NCBI GenBank assembly: GCA_947500505.1
Contig: CANMSL010000003.1
Location: 434,001 to 498,000, forward strand
Direction: 5' to 3'
Length of the DNA: 64,000 nucleotides
Source of the DNA: an uncultured Aquimarina sp.
GTDB taxonomy: Bacteria > Bacteroidota > Bacteroidia > Flavobacteriales > Flavobacteriaceae
Both the position numbers and the translations under genes were made by a program. Under the pieces are notes generated by a model. The model had not been told where the DNA came from. It did not search any database and was given only the letters and a program-made list of their open reading frames with translations. This document shows, piece by piece, positions 45,958 through 53,954 of the stretch (the first letter of the stretch is position 1; each line of letters opens with the position of its first letter).

Positions 45958-46410
45958 ATGAATATAGAAGATGTTATAAAAACAAAAGCAGAACTTCCAC
46001 TTTCCAGAAAGGCCATAATAAATATGCTCTATACCGAAAACTGGATAAGTGATCAGATACATTCAGAATTGAAGGTTTATGATATCTCCATTCAGCAATT
46101 TAATGTTCTTAGAATTCTAAAAGGACAAAAAGGTAAGCCTGCCAATTTATCAACCATACAAGACCGGATGGTAAGCAAAATGAGTAATACTACCAGATTA
46201 GTAGACAAGCTAATCAAAAAGGATCTGGTAAAACGTGTACTCTGCCCAACCAACAGAAGAAAAGTAGAAATCACAATAACTGAGAACGGAAAAAAATTTC
46301 TGGAGAAGGTAAGTCCTGTTATGAATATTTTCGAAAAAAAGATCACTTCTTCGCTTTCAGAAGAAGAACTATTGACATTAAATAATCTATTAAATAAACT
46401 TAGAAATTAA
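45958..46410 (+). CDS. MarR-family transcriptional regulator
   Basis: A 150-aa winged-helix regulator from MNIEDVIKTKAELPLSRKA; the frame is open from 45931 but those codons overlap the operator palindromes. Marks are SIQQFNVLRILKGQKGKPAN, LSTIQDRMVSKMSNTTRLVD, KLIKKDLVKRVLCPTNRRKV and the terminal dimer helix LSEEELLTLNNLLNKL. One Cys lies in the wing, so a thiol-redox response is possible. It precedes the YceI gene by 40 bp and probably controls it. Confidence 0.92.
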   Translation: MNIEDVIKTKAELPLSRKAIINMLYTENWISDQIHSELKVYDISIQQFNVLRILKGQKGKPANLSTIQDRMVSKMSNTTRLVDKLIKKDLVKRVLCPTNRRKVEITITENGKKFLEKVSPVMNIFEKKITSSLSEEELLTLNNLLNKLRN

Positions 46411-46450
46411 TCAAATAATCACATTTATATAATTTTAAATTTTAAAAATC

Positions 46451-47017
46451 ATGAAAACCAAACTAAAATCATTAATCCTGGCCATAACTTTAATAGCAAC
46501 TGCTTCAGTACAAGCGCAAAAAAGAGAAATCAAAGCGTCTGAAAGTACTATCAATTGGACTGGCGAAAAGGTGACTGGCGAACACACAGGAACCCTTAAT
46601 TTCTCTAATGGATTCCTCAATTTCAAAAATGAGAATTTAACCGGAGGAGAATTTGTGGTAGATATGACTTCTTTAAAAGTTACTGATCTTGAAGCCGGAA
46701 AAGGAAAAGAAAAACTAGAAGGACATTTAAACTCTGATGATTTCTTCGGTGTTAAAAATTACAAAAGTGCTAAGCTTGTGATCAAAAATGCTACAAAAAT
46801 GGATGGTGGTTATAAAGTTACCGGGGATCTAACGATTAAAGGAAAAACAAATCCTATTACTTTTGATCTGGCTGTTAAAGGAAATAGTGCTTCCACCAAA
46901 TTAAAAGTAGACAGAACAAAATATGATATCAAATATGGTTCTGGTAGTTTCTTTGATAATCTGGGAGATAAGACTATTTATGACGAATTTGAATTAGCAG
47001 TAAATCTAAAAATGTAA
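46451..47017 (+). CDS. YceI-family periplasmic lipid-binding protein
   Basis: A 188-aa secreted beta-barrel of the lipocalin-like YceI family. Signal peptide ends near VQAQ. Family marks are STINWTGEKVTGEHTGTLNF, LTGGEFVVDMTSLKVTDLE, LEGHLNSDDFFGVKNY and TGDLTIKGKTNPITFDLAV. YceI proteins bind polyisoprenoid or other amphiphilic ligands and are often near stress regulators. It follows the MarR gene by 40 bp on the same strand. Confidence 0.92.
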   Translation: MKTKLKSLILAITLIATASVQAQKREIKASESTINWTGEKVTGEHTGTLNFSNGFLNFKNENLTGGEFVVDMTSLKVTDLEAGKGKEKLEGHLNSDDFFGVKNYKSAKLVIKNATKMDGGYKVTGDLTIKGKTNPITFDLAVKGNSASTKLKVDRTKYDIKYGSGSFFDNLGDKTIYDEFELAVNLKM

Positions 47018-47072
47018 TTTTTTATTTTTTGGAATTACAATTAATTTATATATTTGACTTAAGAAATAAAAA

Positions 47073-47135
47073 ATGAATTTAATTTTAACAAATACTTGGT
47101 GGTGGTCTTCTTATAACGAAAATGTCGTGAGATAG
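47073..47135 (+). CDS. trpL: trp operon leader peptide with three consecutive Trp codons
   Basis: A 20-codon reading frame, MNLILTNTWWWSSYNENVVR followed by TAG, with three TGG codons at 47097-47105. It lies 110 bp before trpE and just ahead of a terminator hairpin at 47165. This is the classic form of a ribosome-sensed attenuator: shortage of charged tRNA-Trp stalls the ribosome at the Trp codons. Confidence 0.88.
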   Translation: MNLILTNTWWWSSYNENVVR

Positions 47136-47198
47136 ACCCTGTCATATTGTTAAATAAACATATCAAAGGCTTGTCAAATCACGACAAGCCTTTTTTTT
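47124..47198 (+). promoter_or_regulatory. trp attenuator: antiterminator and terminator structures
   Basis: The terminator has perfect 11-bp arms AAAGGCTTGTC (47165-47175) and GACAAGCCTTT (47183-47193) and a run of eight T. A competing helix is possible: TGTCGTGA (47124-47131), at the end of the leader frame, is the exact complement of TCACGACA (47179-47186), which covers the terminator loop and start of its right arm. A ribosome that finishes the leader covers 47124-47131 and lets the terminator form; one stalled on the Trp codons leaves it free. Confidence 0.82.
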
Positions 47199-47245
47199 GT
47201 TCAAAAAATTAGGGCTTTTAAAATTATCAACATCAAAAATGTACC

Positions 47246-48643
47246 ATGAGTTATACATTAACCACACATTTCAAACAGATTCTGGCAGATACCATTACTC
47301 CGGTAAGCGTATATCTAAAAATAAGAGATCGCTTTCCTAATAGTTTATTATTAGAAAATAACGATTACAGAGGTAGTGAGAACAGCTTTTCATACATCTG
47401 TTGTAATCCCATCGCTACTATCAAAATTGAAAATGAAATCATTTACAAATCTTTTCCCGATAAAACCAAAACAGAAACACCTATAACCAAAGGCACTAAT
47501 GTCCCACTTGTTATAGAAGAATTCGGAAAGCAATTTAAAACATCCAGAAGTGACTTCAAGTTTATAAATAATGGACTATTCGGTTATATTTCTTATGATG
47601 CAGTTCGGTATTTTGAAGATATTTCGATTTCAAAAAAAGAAGGAGGTTTAAAAATACCAGATATGCAATACACTGTTTATCAAAATATTATTGCAATCAG
47701 CAACTTCACAAACGAAGCTTGTATTTTTGCGCATTGTTATGAATCAGAAAGTAATATTGCAGAAATCGAATCCTTGCTCAAAGTAAAAAACTTTGCTTCT
47801 TATAATTTTGCAACTGTAAATCAGACTACCTCTAATTTAGATGATGAACAATACAAGGAACATGTAGCTTTAGCTAAAAAACATTGCCAACGCGGAGATG
47901 TTTTCCAACTAGTTTTATCCAAACGTTTTTCTCAGAAATTTAAGGGTGATGAATTTAATGTCTATCGAGCATTACGCAGTGTAAATCCGTCGCCATACCT
48001 GTTCTATTTTGATTATGGAAATTTTAAAATATTTGGCAGTTCGCCAGAAGCGCAATTGGTAGTCAAGGAAGAAATAGCTGAAATTCATCCAATCGCGGGG
48101 ACTTTTAAAAGAACTGGAAATGATGAGCAGGATGCTGAGTTGGCTAAAAAACTATCTGTTGACGAAAAAGAAAATGCAGAACATGTGATGCTCGTAGATC
48201 TGGCTCGTAATGATCTAAGCCGTAACGGTAGTGAAGTGACCGTTGATACTTACCGCGAAGTTCAATTCTACTCACACGTGATCCATCTGGTAAGTAAAGT
48301 TACTGGAAAAAAAGATAAGGATACCAGCACTATGCAAGTGGTTGCAGATACATTTCCTGCCGGAACGTTGAGTGGTGCTCCTAAGCATATGGCAATGCAG
48401 CTTATAGAAAAGTATGAAACTGTAAACCGTGATTTCTACGGTGGTGCCATTGGTTTTATGGATTTCTCAGGAAATTTTAATCACGCTATAATGATTCGGA
48501 CTTTTTTAAGTAAAAATCACGAGTTACACTGGCAGGCAGGAGCAGGATTAGTTAATGAATCGAATGAAGAAAACGAATTGCAAGAAGTATATAATAAATT
48601 AGGAGCATTAACCAAAGCATTAAAATTAGCAGAACAAATATAA
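47246..48643 (+). CDS. trpE: Anthranilate synthase component I
   Basis: Makes anthranilate from chorismate with ammonia from TrpG, the first committed step to tryptophan. The 465-aa protein has HPIAGTFKRTGNDEQDAELA, DEKENAEHVMLVDLARNDLS, the TFPAGTLSGAPKHMAMQLIE block and FYGGAIGFMDFSGNFNHAI. The N-terminal feedback site, usually LLES, reads LLEN here. It is the first structural gene after the attenuator. Confidence 0.96.
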   Translation: MSYTLTTHFKQILADTITPVSVYLKIRDRFPNSLLLENNDYRGSENSFSYICCNPIATIKIENEIIYKSFPDKTKTETPITKGTNVPLVIEEFGKQFKTSRSDFKFINNGLFGYISYDAVRYFEDISISKKEGGLKIPDMQYTVYQNIIAISNFTNEACIFAHCYESESNIAEIESLLKVKNFASYNFATVNQTTSNLDDEQYKEHVALAKKHCQRGDVFQLVLSKRFSQKFKGDEFNVYRALRSVNPSPYLFYFDYGNFKIFGSSPEAQLVVKEEIAEIHPIAGTFKRTGNDEQDAELAKKLSVDEKENAEHVMLVDLARNDLSRNGSEVTVDTYREVQFYSHVIHLVSKVTGKKDKDTSTMQVVADTFPAGTLSGAPKHMAMQLIEKYETVNRDFYGGAIGFMDFSGNFNHAIMIRTFLSKNHELHWQAGAGLVNESNEENELQEVYNKLGALTKALKLAEQI

Positions 48644-48647
48644 GGGT

Positions 48648-48760
48648 GTTCCCCACGCTTAGGCGTAGGTCGGGCTATTCGCGCTACACGGTAGCTTGCT
48701 ACTATCCCTAACACAGAATCAAAGTCTAATAAAAGAAACTCAGAAATTCTGAGACTTTGA
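48648..48760. repeat. Dispersed repeat and nested hairpin between trpE and trpG
   Basis: 48648-48715 is G+C-rich DNA (CACGCTTAGGCGTAGGTCGG, then GTAGCTTGCTAC) unlike its surroundings and like flavobacterial intergenic repeats. It is followed by 48719-48760, where TCAAAGTCT and AGACTTTGA form outer arms and CTCAG/CTGAG inner arms of a hairpin. trpG starts 14 bp later. Confidence 0.6.
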
Positions 48761-48773
48761 AACTAAAAAGAAA

Positions 48774-49349
48774 ATGATGAATAAAAAAATATTAGTAATA
48801 GACAACTACGATTCTTTCGTATATAATCTGGTTCACTATTTAGAGGACTTGGGCTGTGAAGTGATCGTAAAACGTAATGACCAACTAAGATTAGAAGAGG
48901 TGGCCGAATTTAACAAAATATTACTTTCGCCAGGACCAGGAATTCCAGATGAAGCTGGGTTATTAAAAGAAATTATTAAAACCTATGCCGGTACCAAAAG
49001 TATACTTGGAGTTTGTCTTGGTCAACAAGCCATTGGCGAAGTATTTGGTGGAAGCCTTCTTAATCTGGATGAAGTCTATCACGGTGTCGCAACCGAAGTA
49101 AAACTCTCCGTGTCAGACGAGCTTCTTTTCCAAGGACTTAATGAAACTTTTGATGTAGGTAGATACCATTCCTGGGTAGTGGCAGATACTGATTTACCTT
49201 CTTGTCTGGAAGCAACCTCGTTTGATGAAAACGGACAAATCATGTCCCTAAGACATAAAGAACTGGATGTTAGAGGAGTACAATTTCATCCTGAGTCTGT
49301 ACTTACTCCGGATGGTAAAAAAATGTTAGAAAACTGGGTCACTAATTAG
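48774..49349 (+). CDS. trpG: Anthranilate synthase component II (glutamine amidotransferase)
   Basis: Supplies ammonia from glutamine to TrpE. The 191-aa class I amidotransferase has ILVIDNYDSFVYNLVHYLED, LLSPGPGIPDEAG, the nucleophile Cys in ILGVCLGQQAIGEVFGG, and the His-Glu pair in VQFHPESVLTPDG. Two ATG codons in a row (48774 and 48777) may serve as start. It lies 130 bp after trpE across a repeat element. Confidence 0.96.
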   Translation: MMNKKILVIDNYDSFVYNLVHYLEDLGCEVIVKRNDQLRLEEVAEFNKILLSPGPGIPDEAGLLKEIIKTYAGTKSILGVCLGQQAIGEVFGGSLLNLDEVYHGVATEVKLSVSDELLFQGLNETFDVGRYHSWVVADTDLPSCLEATSFDENGQIMSLRHKELDVRGVQFHPESVLTPDGKKMLENWVTN

Positions 49350-49442
49350 TATAGAGTAATTAGTATTAGGTTGCAAGCGTTGACCAAAACTAACCACAAA
49401 AAATAAAAATGAATATTAATTTAAATAACAACCCTGTAATGC

Positions 49443-49480
49443 TCCTCTACCCTGTGGGGAGAGGGCTGGGGTGAGGGGCC
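49443..49480. repeat. Dispersed G-rich repeat directly before trpD
   Basis: CCTCTACCCTGTGGGGAGAG and GCTGGGGTGAGGGG form the kind of repeat scattered in many bacterial genomes, with imperfect arms CCTCTACCC/GGGGAGAGG. It ends 2 bp before the trpD ATG, so the repeat makes up the ribosome-binding region of trpD. Confidence 0.7.
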
Positions 49481-49481
49481 T

Positions 49482-50477
49482 ATGAAAAATTTATTAAACC
49501 GATTGATTAATCACGAAACCATTTCTAAAGAAGAAGCCAAAGGTGTTTTGGTAAACATTTCTAAAGGAGCTTATAACCAAAGTCAGATCGCCTCTTTCCT
49601 AACAGTCTATATGATGAGAAGCATTACAATAGAAGAGTTAGAAGGTTTTAGAGATGCATTATTAGAGCTTTGTGTAGCTGTAGACTTAAGCGAATACAAT
49701 CCCATTGATCTTTGTGGTACTGGAGGAGACGGGAAAGATACTTTTAATATTTCTACACTTTCATCTTTTGTCTCGGCAGGAGCAGGAATTAAAGTAACCA
49801 AGCACGGTAATTATGGGGTTTCTTCAAAATGCGGTAGTTCTAATGTAATGGAACATTTAGGTATTAAATTCAGTAATGATAAAGATTTTCTAAAACGAAG
49901 TATTGACGAAGCAGGAATCTGTGTTCTACACGCTCCCCTATTTCATCCGGCTATGAAAAATGTAGCTCCGATACGAAAGGAATTAGGTGTAAAAACATTT
50001 TTTAATATGCTTGGACCCATGGTGAATCCTGCATTTCCAAAAAATCAAATTGTAGGTGTTTTTAACTTAGAGTTGGCCAGAATGTATGGGTATCTATATC
50101 AGAATACTGATAAAAACTTTACCATCATTCACGCTTTAGACGGATATGATGAAATATCCCTTACCGGAAGCACGAAAACCATATCTAACAATACTGAAGG
50201 GATGCTAACTCCTCAGGATTTTGGAGTAAACACCTTAAAAATGGAAGAAATAGTTGGGGGAGATTCTATCTCAGCATCCGCAAAAATTTTCGTAGATATA
50301 CTTAATGGAAAAGGTACAGAAGCACAAAACAATGTAGTATGTGCCAATGCCGGTATGGCAATCGCTACAGTAGAAGGATTAGAACCCATACAAGGATTCG
50401 AAAAAGCGAAAGAATCATTGCTTTCCGGTAAAGGATTAGTCGCGTTAAAAAAAGTTCAGGAATTGAGTTCTTACTAA
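49482..50477 (+). CDS. trpD: Anthranilate phosphoribosyltransferase
   Basis: Transfers phosphoribosyl from PRPP to anthranilate. The 331-aa protein has the PRPP loop DLCGTGGDGKDTFNIST, VTKHGNYGVSSKCGSSNVME and the later GPMVNPAFPKNQIVGVFN. It is monofunctional, separate from trpG. The start at 49482 directly abuts a G-rich repeat. Confidence 0.96.
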   Translation: MKNLLNRLINHETISKEEAKGVLVNISKGAYNQSQIASFLTVYMMRSITIEELEGFRDALLELCVAVDLSEYNPIDLCGTGGDGKDTFNISTLSSFVSAGAGIKVTKHGNYGVSSKCGSSNVMEHLGIKFSNDKDFLKRSIDEAGICVLHAPLFHPAMKNVAPIRKELGVKTFFNMLGPMVNPAFPKNQIVGVFNLELARMYGYLYQNTDKNFTIIHALDGYDEISLTGSTKTISNNTEGMLTPQDFGVNTLKMEEIVGGDSISASAKIFVDILNGKGTEAQNNVVCANAGMAIATVEGLEPIQGFEKAKESLLSGKGLVALKKVQELSSY

Positions 50478-50496
50478 GAACATAAATATTTTAGGA

Positions 50497-51018
50497 GTGA
50501 TTGAATATCAAATTATCAAAAAACATTACGGTACTAACACCACATTAAGAAGTGGTATTAGCCTAATTAATCATATTGATGAAGGATTAATTATTCTGGA
50601 TACAATAGGCGCTAGTGATATTGCAAAAAGAGCCTATTGCTTGCACCCTATTTTGCAGAATGATAAAGACCTCCTGGATAATTACGATTTCAACTTTGAA
50701 AACATACACCCGAAAGTCCTAATCGCTACTTTGGAATATCGTTCCGTAGCCAACGAGTATCTTTCGCAAAGAACCATTAATACAATACACGATATTAGAT
50801 TATCACCATTAAAAGATGTAAATGATATGCTCATTGCTGACAAAATACAGAATAGAAAGGATTTTGAACTCTACCATAAAAGAACACATTCAAGGAGTAA
50901 ATCTTTGGAAGAATATTTTAGGAATTGGCTACAAAAATTAAATATTAAAGAATCTTACTATCAAGAGATTGTATCCATTTTAAAAAAGAACAAGAACACA
51001 AATGAACATACTAGATAA
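50497..51018 (+). CDS. Unknown protein inserted in the trp operon (possible HD-like fold)
   Basis: A 173-aa protein between trpD and trpC, not a known tryptophan enzyme. The start is GTG at 50497, preceded by TTAGGA; no upstream ATG exists. RSGISLINHIDEGLIILDTI, then AKRAYCLHP and a final MLIADKIQNRKDFELYHKRT recall metal-dependent phosphohydrolase-like (HD-type) small proteins, but the His-Asp pair is not clear, so this is only a similarity of pattern. It overlaps trpC by 17 bp, so it is cotranscribed. Confidence 0.7.
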   Translation: MIEYQIIKKHYGTNTTLRSGISLINHIDEGLIILDTIGASDIAKRAYCLHPILQNDKDLLDNYDFNFENIHPKVLIATLEYRSVANEYLSQRTINTIHDIRLSPLKDVNDMLIADKIQNRKDFELYHKRTHSRSKSLEEYFRNWLQKLNIKESYYQEIVSILKKNKNTNEHTR

Positions 51019-51811
51019 AATAGTAGTAGATAAATATAAAGAAGTTGAACTTAGAAAAAGTTTAATCCCTATTCAGCAATTAGAAAATTCGGTGTTATTT
51101 GACCGTCAAACTAATTCACTGGCATCAGCTCTACGCAGCAGTGAAACAGGAATCATTGCCGAGCATAAACGTAGATCTCCTTCTAAATCGGTAATCAACC
51201 AAAAGGTAAGTGTACAAGATGTCGCTATTGGATATCAAGAAGCCGGAGCTTGCGGAATGTCCGTATTAACGGATGGAAAATATTTTGGAGGTTCACTAGA
51301 TGATTTATTATTGGCAAGAGCTTCTGTAAATATGCCATTGTTACGTAAAGAATTTATTATTGACGAATACCAGTTAATAGAAGCCAAAGCGTATGGAGCA
51401 GACGTAATCTTATTAATAGCTGCAGTATTATCTAGAGACGATATAAAATCATTATCGGAGCTTGCTAAAAACTTATCACTAGATGTGTTATTAGAAGTTC
51501 ATAATTTAGAAGAGCTAGAGAAATCAGTAATGCCTTCGCTAGACATGCTGGGAGTTAATAATCGCAATCTTAAAACTTTTGAAGTGAGTACCAATGTGAG
51601 TAAAGAATTAAGCAAACATATCCCAAATGATTTTGTAAAGGTTTCAGAAAGTGGCATTAGTAGTATTGAGGCTATAAAGGATTTACAACAATATGACTAC
51701 AAAGGTTTTTTGATTGGAGAAAACTTTATGAAAACCGAAAACCCAGGTGCTAATGCAATAGAATTTATTAAAAATTTGCAAGAAAGTGGATCCCAGCCTA
51801 CGCTGGGTTGA
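51002..51811 (+). CDS. trpC: Indole-3-glycerol-phosphate synthase
   Basis: Closes the indole ring from carboxyphenylaminodeoxyribulose phosphate. The 269-aa TIM barrel has IIAEHKRRSPSKSVINQ, MSVLTDGKYFGGSLDDLLLA, RKEFIIDEYQLIEAKAYGAD, LGVNNRNLKTFEV and VKVSESGISS. The last residues (GSQPTLG) come from a palindromic repeat at 51788-51812, so the native C-terminus has been replaced or extended slightly. Confidence 0.95.
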   Translation: MNILDKIVVDKYKEVELRKSLIPIQQLENSVLFDRQTNSLASALRSSETGIIAEHKRRSPSKSVINQKVSVQDVAIGYQEAGACGMSVLTDGKYFGGSLDDLLLARASVNMPLLRKEFIIDEYQLIEAKAYGADVILLIAAVLSRDDIKSLSELAKNLSLDVLLEVHNLEELEKSVMPSLDMLGVNNRNLKTFEVSTNVSKELSKHIPNDFVKVSESGISSIEAIKDLQQYDYKGFLIGENFMKTENPGANAIEFIKNLQESGSQPTLG

Positions 51812-51812
51812 C
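51788..51812. repeat. Palindromic repeat forming the 3 prime end of trpC
   Basis: CCCAGC and GCTGGG pair around CTAC, within GGATCCCAGCCTACGCTGGG. This resembles the common dispersed element with core CCGCCTACGCGG. It supplies the last codons and part of the stop of trpC. Confidence 0.65.
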
Positions 51813-51835
51813 AAATTAGATCTAATAAACAAAAC

Positions 51836-51862
51836 TGTCATTCTGGACTTTATCCAGAATCT
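51836..51862. repeat. Palindromic element (27 bp) between trpC and trpF
   Basis: TGTCATTCTGGACTTTATCC followed by AGAATCT. ATTCTGGA and TCCAGAAT pair around a 5-base loop. It has the same length and outer bases as the element inside trpF (52152-52178), with different but still paired stem bases. Confidence 0.7.
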
Positions 51863-51878
51863 AAATATTAAATAAAAA

Positions 51879-52550
51879 ATGAAACTGAAGGTCTGCGGAA
51901 TGAAATATAAAGAAAATATTGAGGCTGTAGCTGCGTTACAACCTGACTACCTTGGCTTTATTTTCTATGAAAAATCTCCCAGAAATTTTAATTCTGAAAT
52001 ACCTGTTATACCAAATTCAATAAAAAAAGTAGGAGTGTTTGTAGATGCATCTATTGATTTTATTTTAGAAAAAGTAAAAAAACACAATTTCAAAGCTATT
52101 CAATTACACGGAAACGAATCTGCAGAGTATTGTAAAGAACTAAAATCACGTTGTCATTCCGCATTTGATGCGGAATCCATTAGTAAACAAGGTAATCAAA
52201 TCGAGATATTCAAAGTTTTTTCTATCAAAGATGAATTTGATTTTGAGATACTCAAACCCCACGAAGGCATTGTTGACTACTTTCTTTTTGACACCAAAGG
52301 AAAAGAAAAAGGGGGCAATGGATATACCTTTGATTGGAATGTTTTGAAAAACTATAATTCTACTACCCCGTTTATCTTGAGCGGTGGAATTGGATTAGAA
52401 GAAGTTGCCAAAATAAAAGCGATCCTAAAAACAGATTTACCGATATATTGTATCGATATCAATAGTAAATTTGAAATTGAACCAGGATTAAAGAACATAA
52501 ACGATTTAGAAAAATTTAAAAAATTGCTAAATAATATGCGTGAGGGATAG
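51879..52550 (+). CDS. trpF: Phosphoribosylanthranilate isomerase with in-frame palindromic insert
   Basis: Converts phosphoribosylanthranilate to the open-chain ketose. The 223-aa TIM barrel has the acid/base Cys in LKVCGMK, YLGFIFYEKSPRNF, AIQLHGNESAEYCKELKS, the Asp in FLFDTKGKEKGGNGYTFDW and ILSGGIGLEEV. Between ELKSR and IEIFKVFSI there are about 14 extra residues (CHSAFDAESISKQGNQ region) encoded by a dispersed palindromic element. They fall in a surface loop between barrel parts, so activity may survive. Confidence 0.93.
   Translation: MKLKVCGMKYKENIEAVAALQPDYLGFIFYEKSPRNFNSEIPVIPNSIKKVGVFVDASIDFILEKVKKHNFKAIQLHGNESAEYCKELKSRCHSAFDAESISKQGNQIEIFKVFSIKDEFDFEILKPHEGIVDYFLFDTKGKEKGGNGYTFDWNVLKNYNSTTPFILSGGIGLEEVAKIKAILKTDLPIYCIDINSKFEIEPGLKNINDLEKFKKLLNNMREG
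52152..52178. repeat. Palindromic element inside the trpF coding sequence
   Basis: TGTCATTCCGCATTTGATGC followed by GGAATCC. ATTCCGCAT and ATGCGGAAT pair perfectly around TTG. It reads in frame as CHSAFDAES. The same element type lies 290 bp upstream in the trpC-trpF gap, with a covarying stem. Confidence 0.8.
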
Positions 52551-52555
52551 CAGTG

Positions 52556-52680
52556 TAAATCCCGCAATCTTGTCATCCTGAGTGTCACACTGAGCTTGTC
52601 GAAGTGCTGTCGAAGGAAAACAAGATGAGGAATTGAAACGGATAGCCCGATCCGCCTCAGGCGGACACGCCAAAAAAACA
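52556..52680. repeat. Composite dispersed repeat between trpF and trpB
   Basis: The whole spacer looks like repeat DNA: TGTCATCCTGAGTGTCACAC, then TGAGCTTGTCGAAGTGCTGT and GATCCGCCTCAGGCGGACAC, where CCGCCT and AGGCGG pair. Such elements are common intergenic repeats in flavobacteria. The trpB start follows at 52686. Confidence 0.7.
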
Positions 52681-52685
52681 AAAAA

Positions 52686-53867
52686 ATGAGTTATCAAGTA
52701 AACGAAAAAGGATATTATGGAGATTTTGGAGGCGCTTATATTCCGGAAATGTTATATCCTAACGTAGAAGAACTACGATCCTCCTATCTGGATATTATAA
52801 ATGAGCCTTCTTTTAAAGAAGAATTTGATCAATTACTAAAAGATTATGTCGGTCGTCCGTCACCATTGTATTATGCGAAACGTCTTTCAGAAAAATATAA
52901 TACCAAAGTATACCTAAAACGCGAAGATCTAAACCACACCGGTGCTCATAAGGTAAATAATACGATTGGTCAGATTCTGGTAGCTAAAAAGCTTGGTAAA
53001 AACAGGATCATAGCAGAAACGGGAGCTGGACAACACGGTGTAGCTACCGCAACGGTTTGTGCTTTGATGGGGATCGAATGTATTGTGTATATGGGAGAGA
53101 TTGACATCAAACGTCAGGCTCCTAACGTAGCACGCATGAAAATGTTGGGTGCAGAAGTGAGACCAGCAAAATCAGGCAGCAAAACACTAAAAGATGCTAC
53201 TAACGAGGCTATCAGAGACTGGATCAACAATCCGGTTGATACACATTATATCATAGGATCTGCTATTGGACCTCATCCATATCCCGATATGGTGACAAGA
53301 TTTCAATCCATCATTTCCGAAGAGATTAAATGGCAGTTAAAAGAAAAAGAAGGACGAGAAAAACCTGATTATGTTGTAGCCTGCATTGGAGGAGGAAGTA
53401 ATGCGGCAGGAACTTATTATCATTTCCTAGATGAACCAAGTGTGGGAATCATTGCAGTAGAGGCAGCTGGTAAAGGAGTGAATAGCGGAGAAAGTGCTGC
53501 TACATCTCAATTGGGTAAAGAAGGAATCATTCACGGATGTAAAACGCTGTTGATGCAAACACCTGATGGACAAATTACAGAACCGTATTCGATTTCTGCC
53601 GGATTGGATTATCCAGGTGTAGGCCCATTGCATTCACATTTATATAAAACAGGTCGAGGTGAGTTCTATTCCGTAACAGATGATGATGCAATGACTGCAG
53701 GCTTAGAATTGTCACAACTAGAGGGTATTATTCCTGCTATAGAAACATCACATGCTTTAGCGATATTTAACGACAAAAAGTTTAAACCAGATGATATTGT
53801 AGTAATTAGCCTTTCTGGACGAGGAGACAAGGATCTTAATACTTATATTGATTATTTTAAATTATAA
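52686..53867 (+). CDS. trpB: Tryptophan synthase beta subunit
   Basis: Joins indole and serine with pyridoxal phosphate. The 393-aa protein has the PLP Lys in NHTGAHKVNNTIGQI, AETGAGQHGVATATVCALMG, the phosphate loop CIGGGSNAAGTYYHF and GLDYPGVGPLHSHL. Length and order are normal for the TrpB1 type. It precedes trpA by 87 bp, a spacer filled by repeats. Confidence 0.97.
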   Translation: MSYQVNEKGYYGDFGGAYIPEMLYPNVEELRSSYLDIINEPSFKEEFDQLLKDYVGRPSPLYYAKRLSEKYNTKVYLKREDLNHTGAHKVNNTIGQILVAKKLGKNRIIAETGAGQHGVATATVCALMGIECIVYMGEIDIKRQAPNVARMKMLGAEVRPAKSGSKTLKDATNEAIRDWINNPVDTHYIIGSAIGPHPYPDMVTRFQSIISEEIKWQLKEKEGREKPDYVVACIGGGSNAAGTYYHFLDEPSVGIIAVEAAGKGVNSGESAATSQLGKEGIIHGCKTLLMQTPDGQITEPYSISAGLDYPGVGPLHSHLYKTGRGEFYSVTDDDAMTAGLELSQLEGIIPAIETSHALAIFNDKKFKPDDIVVISLSGRGDKDLNTYIDYFKL

Positions 53868-53869
53868 TA

Positions 53870-53945
53870 ATGCGTAGTGAGTACAAAGTACTTAGTATTA
53901 AGAAATTTATTTATACTAACTACTGACTACTGACTACTCTGTACT
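53870..53945. repeat. Repeat-like spacer between trpB and trpA
   Basis: The spacer has near-tandem 7-mers (ACTACTGACTACTGACTACT) and an imperfect inverted match with GTACTTAGTAT upstream of it. Similar short TTAGTATTA words follow trpG. It looks like a degenerate member of the intergenic repeats found in this operon. Confidence 0.5.
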
Positions 53946-53954
53946 AATGAAAAC

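Noticed and set aside
50497..51018. A tryptophan pathway enzyme
   Set aside because: All seven trp functions are already assigned, and no motif of a trp enzyme was found in it.
53890..53935. A CRISPR array between trpB and trpA
   Set aside because: The repeated 7-mers are short, contiguous and without spacers; no cas gene is present.
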